DNA of 64,000 nt, taken from JANWVO01 sp964458495 (GTDB lineage Bacteria; Acidobacteriota; Terriglobia; Bryobacterales; Bryobacteraceae). Position numbers and translations under genes: made by a program. Shown piece after piece: positions 63,601 through 64,000 of this stretch. Positions within the stretch are counted from its first letter, which is position 1. Each line of letters opens with the position of its first letter. A model generated the notes under the pieces. The model worked only from the letters and a program-made list of their open reading frames with translations. It had not been told where the DNA came from and did not search any database. The DNA lies in NCBI GenBank assembly GCA_964458495.1, contig CAYWJB010000004.1:186001-250000 (forward strand), written 5' to 3'.

Positions 63601-64000
63601 CCTGCCAGCGCACCGTCTCTCCGGTCTTCCAGCCCCACTTGCCGGCCTCGGAACGGATCAGGAATGGCGCGCGCGTCGCCAGGAACAATCCTGCTCCGCT
63701 GATGGTCCTGCCCCCCTCGTCCATCACCCGAGCCTCGACGCGGTACTGATAGTCGAACTCACCCCGCTCCACCGGCACCGTGATGTTGAGCCGCCCCTCC
63801 CGGTCCAGCTGGCCCTTGGCCTCGAAGACCTGCTCGCCTCCGAAGTACTCCTCGGCCTCTTCCATCTCCTCCTCCAACCATTCCCACCACGGCGGATACC
63901 AGCGGTAGCGGTGCACTACCCACTCCACCCGCGCGCCGGCCACGGGCTCGCCATAGTAATAGCGGGCCTCGATCTGCGCCTCCACCTTCGACCCCTGGAC
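60629..64000 (-). CDS. Alpha-2-macroglobulin-like protein, 5' end beyond window
   Basis: 1123 codons visible; the first in-frame start-like codon (GTG 63985) is inside a macroglobulin domain, so the gene begins off the right edge. Features in order: MG-type beta domains with a WHEEL-like acidic stretch (WLEEEMEEAEEYF, near the edge), the GVVDEAIYAI MG motif (about nt 62900-62940), DTAFWVADLETNARGEADV, the thioester motif GCTEQ (about nt 62060-62075), then an alpha-toroid (complement-like) and a final receptor-like domain. Bacterial A2M proteins trap proteases by reacting thioester upon bait cleavage. Downstream in one run: membrane protein and macro-domain gene. No PBP1C gene is adjacent in view. 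Confidence 0.92.
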   Translation of the reverse strand, partial: VQGSKVEAQIEARYYYGEPVAGARVEWVVHRYRWYPPWWEWLEEEMEEAEEYFGGEQVFEAKGQLDREGRLNITVPVERGEFDYQYRVEARVMDEGGRTISGAGLFLATRAPFLIRSEAGKWGWKTGETVRWQVSALDFDRQPVPGVAFRVEVLQARQGKPAGEPVLVRTGVTGADGAAVVEFPAGQSGYWIVRAVAQGPAGPVREDRWLWVSGDMTGWQPPEKVRVTLDKSSYPAGETARATVITGVPSADVWLTVEGPALLWSRFIRIDGGAATVEIPVQAEFAPNVFVKAVFVQSDRLYEGAATMKVPPVQHQILVELTPSKAEFQPGEPASFRLTAKDREGRPVRAEFALGVVDEAIYAIQREQQPDLVKVFYGRRWNRVETTSSQSFYFWGEAGTRRIELARRPGGPFRAQLKREQIAAPKVRKDFPDTAFWVADLETNARGEADVRFAFPDSLTTWRATARGVTEDTRVGGAVERVLVRKDIVVSLAAPRFFTEGDETVVPVLARNYTNRTLRARAGLRVEGLTVLEGQEQELELPPQSEGKVDYRLRADHPGRATLTASVAGADGGDALELTVPVQPFGVPMEAAAQARLEGTSSQILVHEFPSGANPSGRSVEVRLAPSLAGAVFAALEYLLEYPYGCTEQVMSSLLPNLVVAEAIRKLKLEAETDRAQLGRNIRAGLEKLYGYQNEDGSWGWWRADGGSLFLTSYVVLGLGHTRENGYPVPEWRRHRAASWLASQLESGPNADLMAYALLSLSMHGKPDARLVERAWRRREEMSAFGLASLGLMMQRTGDERRGEAALLLARIAKQDGQETFWESRVDPMFLHDQEHSFEATAMALRFLASEAPGSPLLDRAAEWLMRNRDRGYYWKSTKRTAFVIYGLIPLLERSGELQPDFTARVFAGGREVLRRRFTAADAVSAKPVRLEAPVAGDRSEVRVEVEGRGRLYASAEWRWRLAAGSGARSLPEGSSLGIERRYYRLRPQSSGGRMTYALEPWGGTARRGDVVAVRITVPRAGRLNAFVVEDPLPAGAEAVARDRVFPLQGTPVWWNWWLNRREMRDDRVSWFPWSILREGFEAVYLFRFTNAGRFRAGPARVEPMYEPGVKAWTEDAVWEVLP

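Overview
This is a GC-rich (roughly two thirds GC by eye), densely packed bacterial chromosome segment that most resembles an Acidobacteriota genome of the Bryobacterales/Solibacter type. Evidence: a VWA protein of the kind largely confined to Acidobacteria (55.6-56.5 kb), a large secreted SBBP-type beta-propeller protein, a DUF1080 secreted sugar-binding/hydrolase protein, many Sec or lipoprotein signals, a short Hfq-like protein, and two-membrane peptidase and carbohydrate esterase genes typical of soil oligotrophs. I see no rRNA, tRNA, CRISPR array, transposase or prophage genes.

Layout. 0-5.4 kb: cut-off propeller gene, exported flavodoxin-like protein, a VapBC-type pair whose toxin lacks two acidic residues, a glucuronoyl-esterase/SGNH-esterase fusion and an APC amino-acid permease. 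5.4-9.3 kb: a c-di-GMP block (membrane HD-GYP-GAF-GGDEF protein, sigma-54 activator, PilZ protein). 9.4-16.5 kb: SBBP protein, orphan efflux adaptor, TPR protein, 6-TM protein, nuoB and pgeF. 16.6-22.8 kb: DksA-type regulator, a rod-like RNA candidate resembling SRP RNA, GT-C membrane protein, lipoprotein, molybdopterin oxidoreductase, Nudix hydrolase and SufU/IscU scaffold. 22.7-28.3 kb: M16 protease pair, DUF1080 protein and a two-gene amino-deoxysugar module (DegT aminotransferase plus an acetyltransferase-ketoisomerase fusion). 28.4-33.4 kb: CFA-type lipid methyltransferase with a geranylgeranyl-reductase-like flavoprotein, then HAD phosphatase, IclR regulator and a divergent DHDPS-family aldolase with a promoter/operator.

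33.4-35.3 kb is mostly free of protein genes. It holds DUF2905 with a strong terminator and, most notable in the window, a roughly 600-nt candidate structured RNA (34277-34874). It has a near-consensus promoter, an AT-rich upstream region with 11-bp tandem repeats, multiple nested hairpins, and 5' and 3' ends that pair perfectly over 11 bp directly before a U-run.

35.3-48.4 kb: membrane protein, M1 peptidase, rhodanese, metY, GT-C protein, topA, dprA, and a glycosyltransferase/mechanosensitive-channel-like pair that looks like osmoprotection. 48.5-55.5 kb: outer-membrane barrel, then a nucleoside salvage run (amidohydrolase, cdd, punA, nupC, deoA) followed by an inositol-monophosphatase-like gene and an Hfq-like gene. 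55.6-64 kb: VWA protein, MoaD-MoaE fusion, YbgC thioesterase, a minimal penicillin-binding transpeptidase, a SpoIID-gluzincin fusion, and a macro-domain/membrane-protein/alpha-2-macroglobulin cluster whose last gene runs off the right edge.

Many neighbours are translationally coupled through ATGA or GTGA overlaps, and several starts are GTG or TTG. All function calls come from motif recognition by eye; no search or folding program was run.
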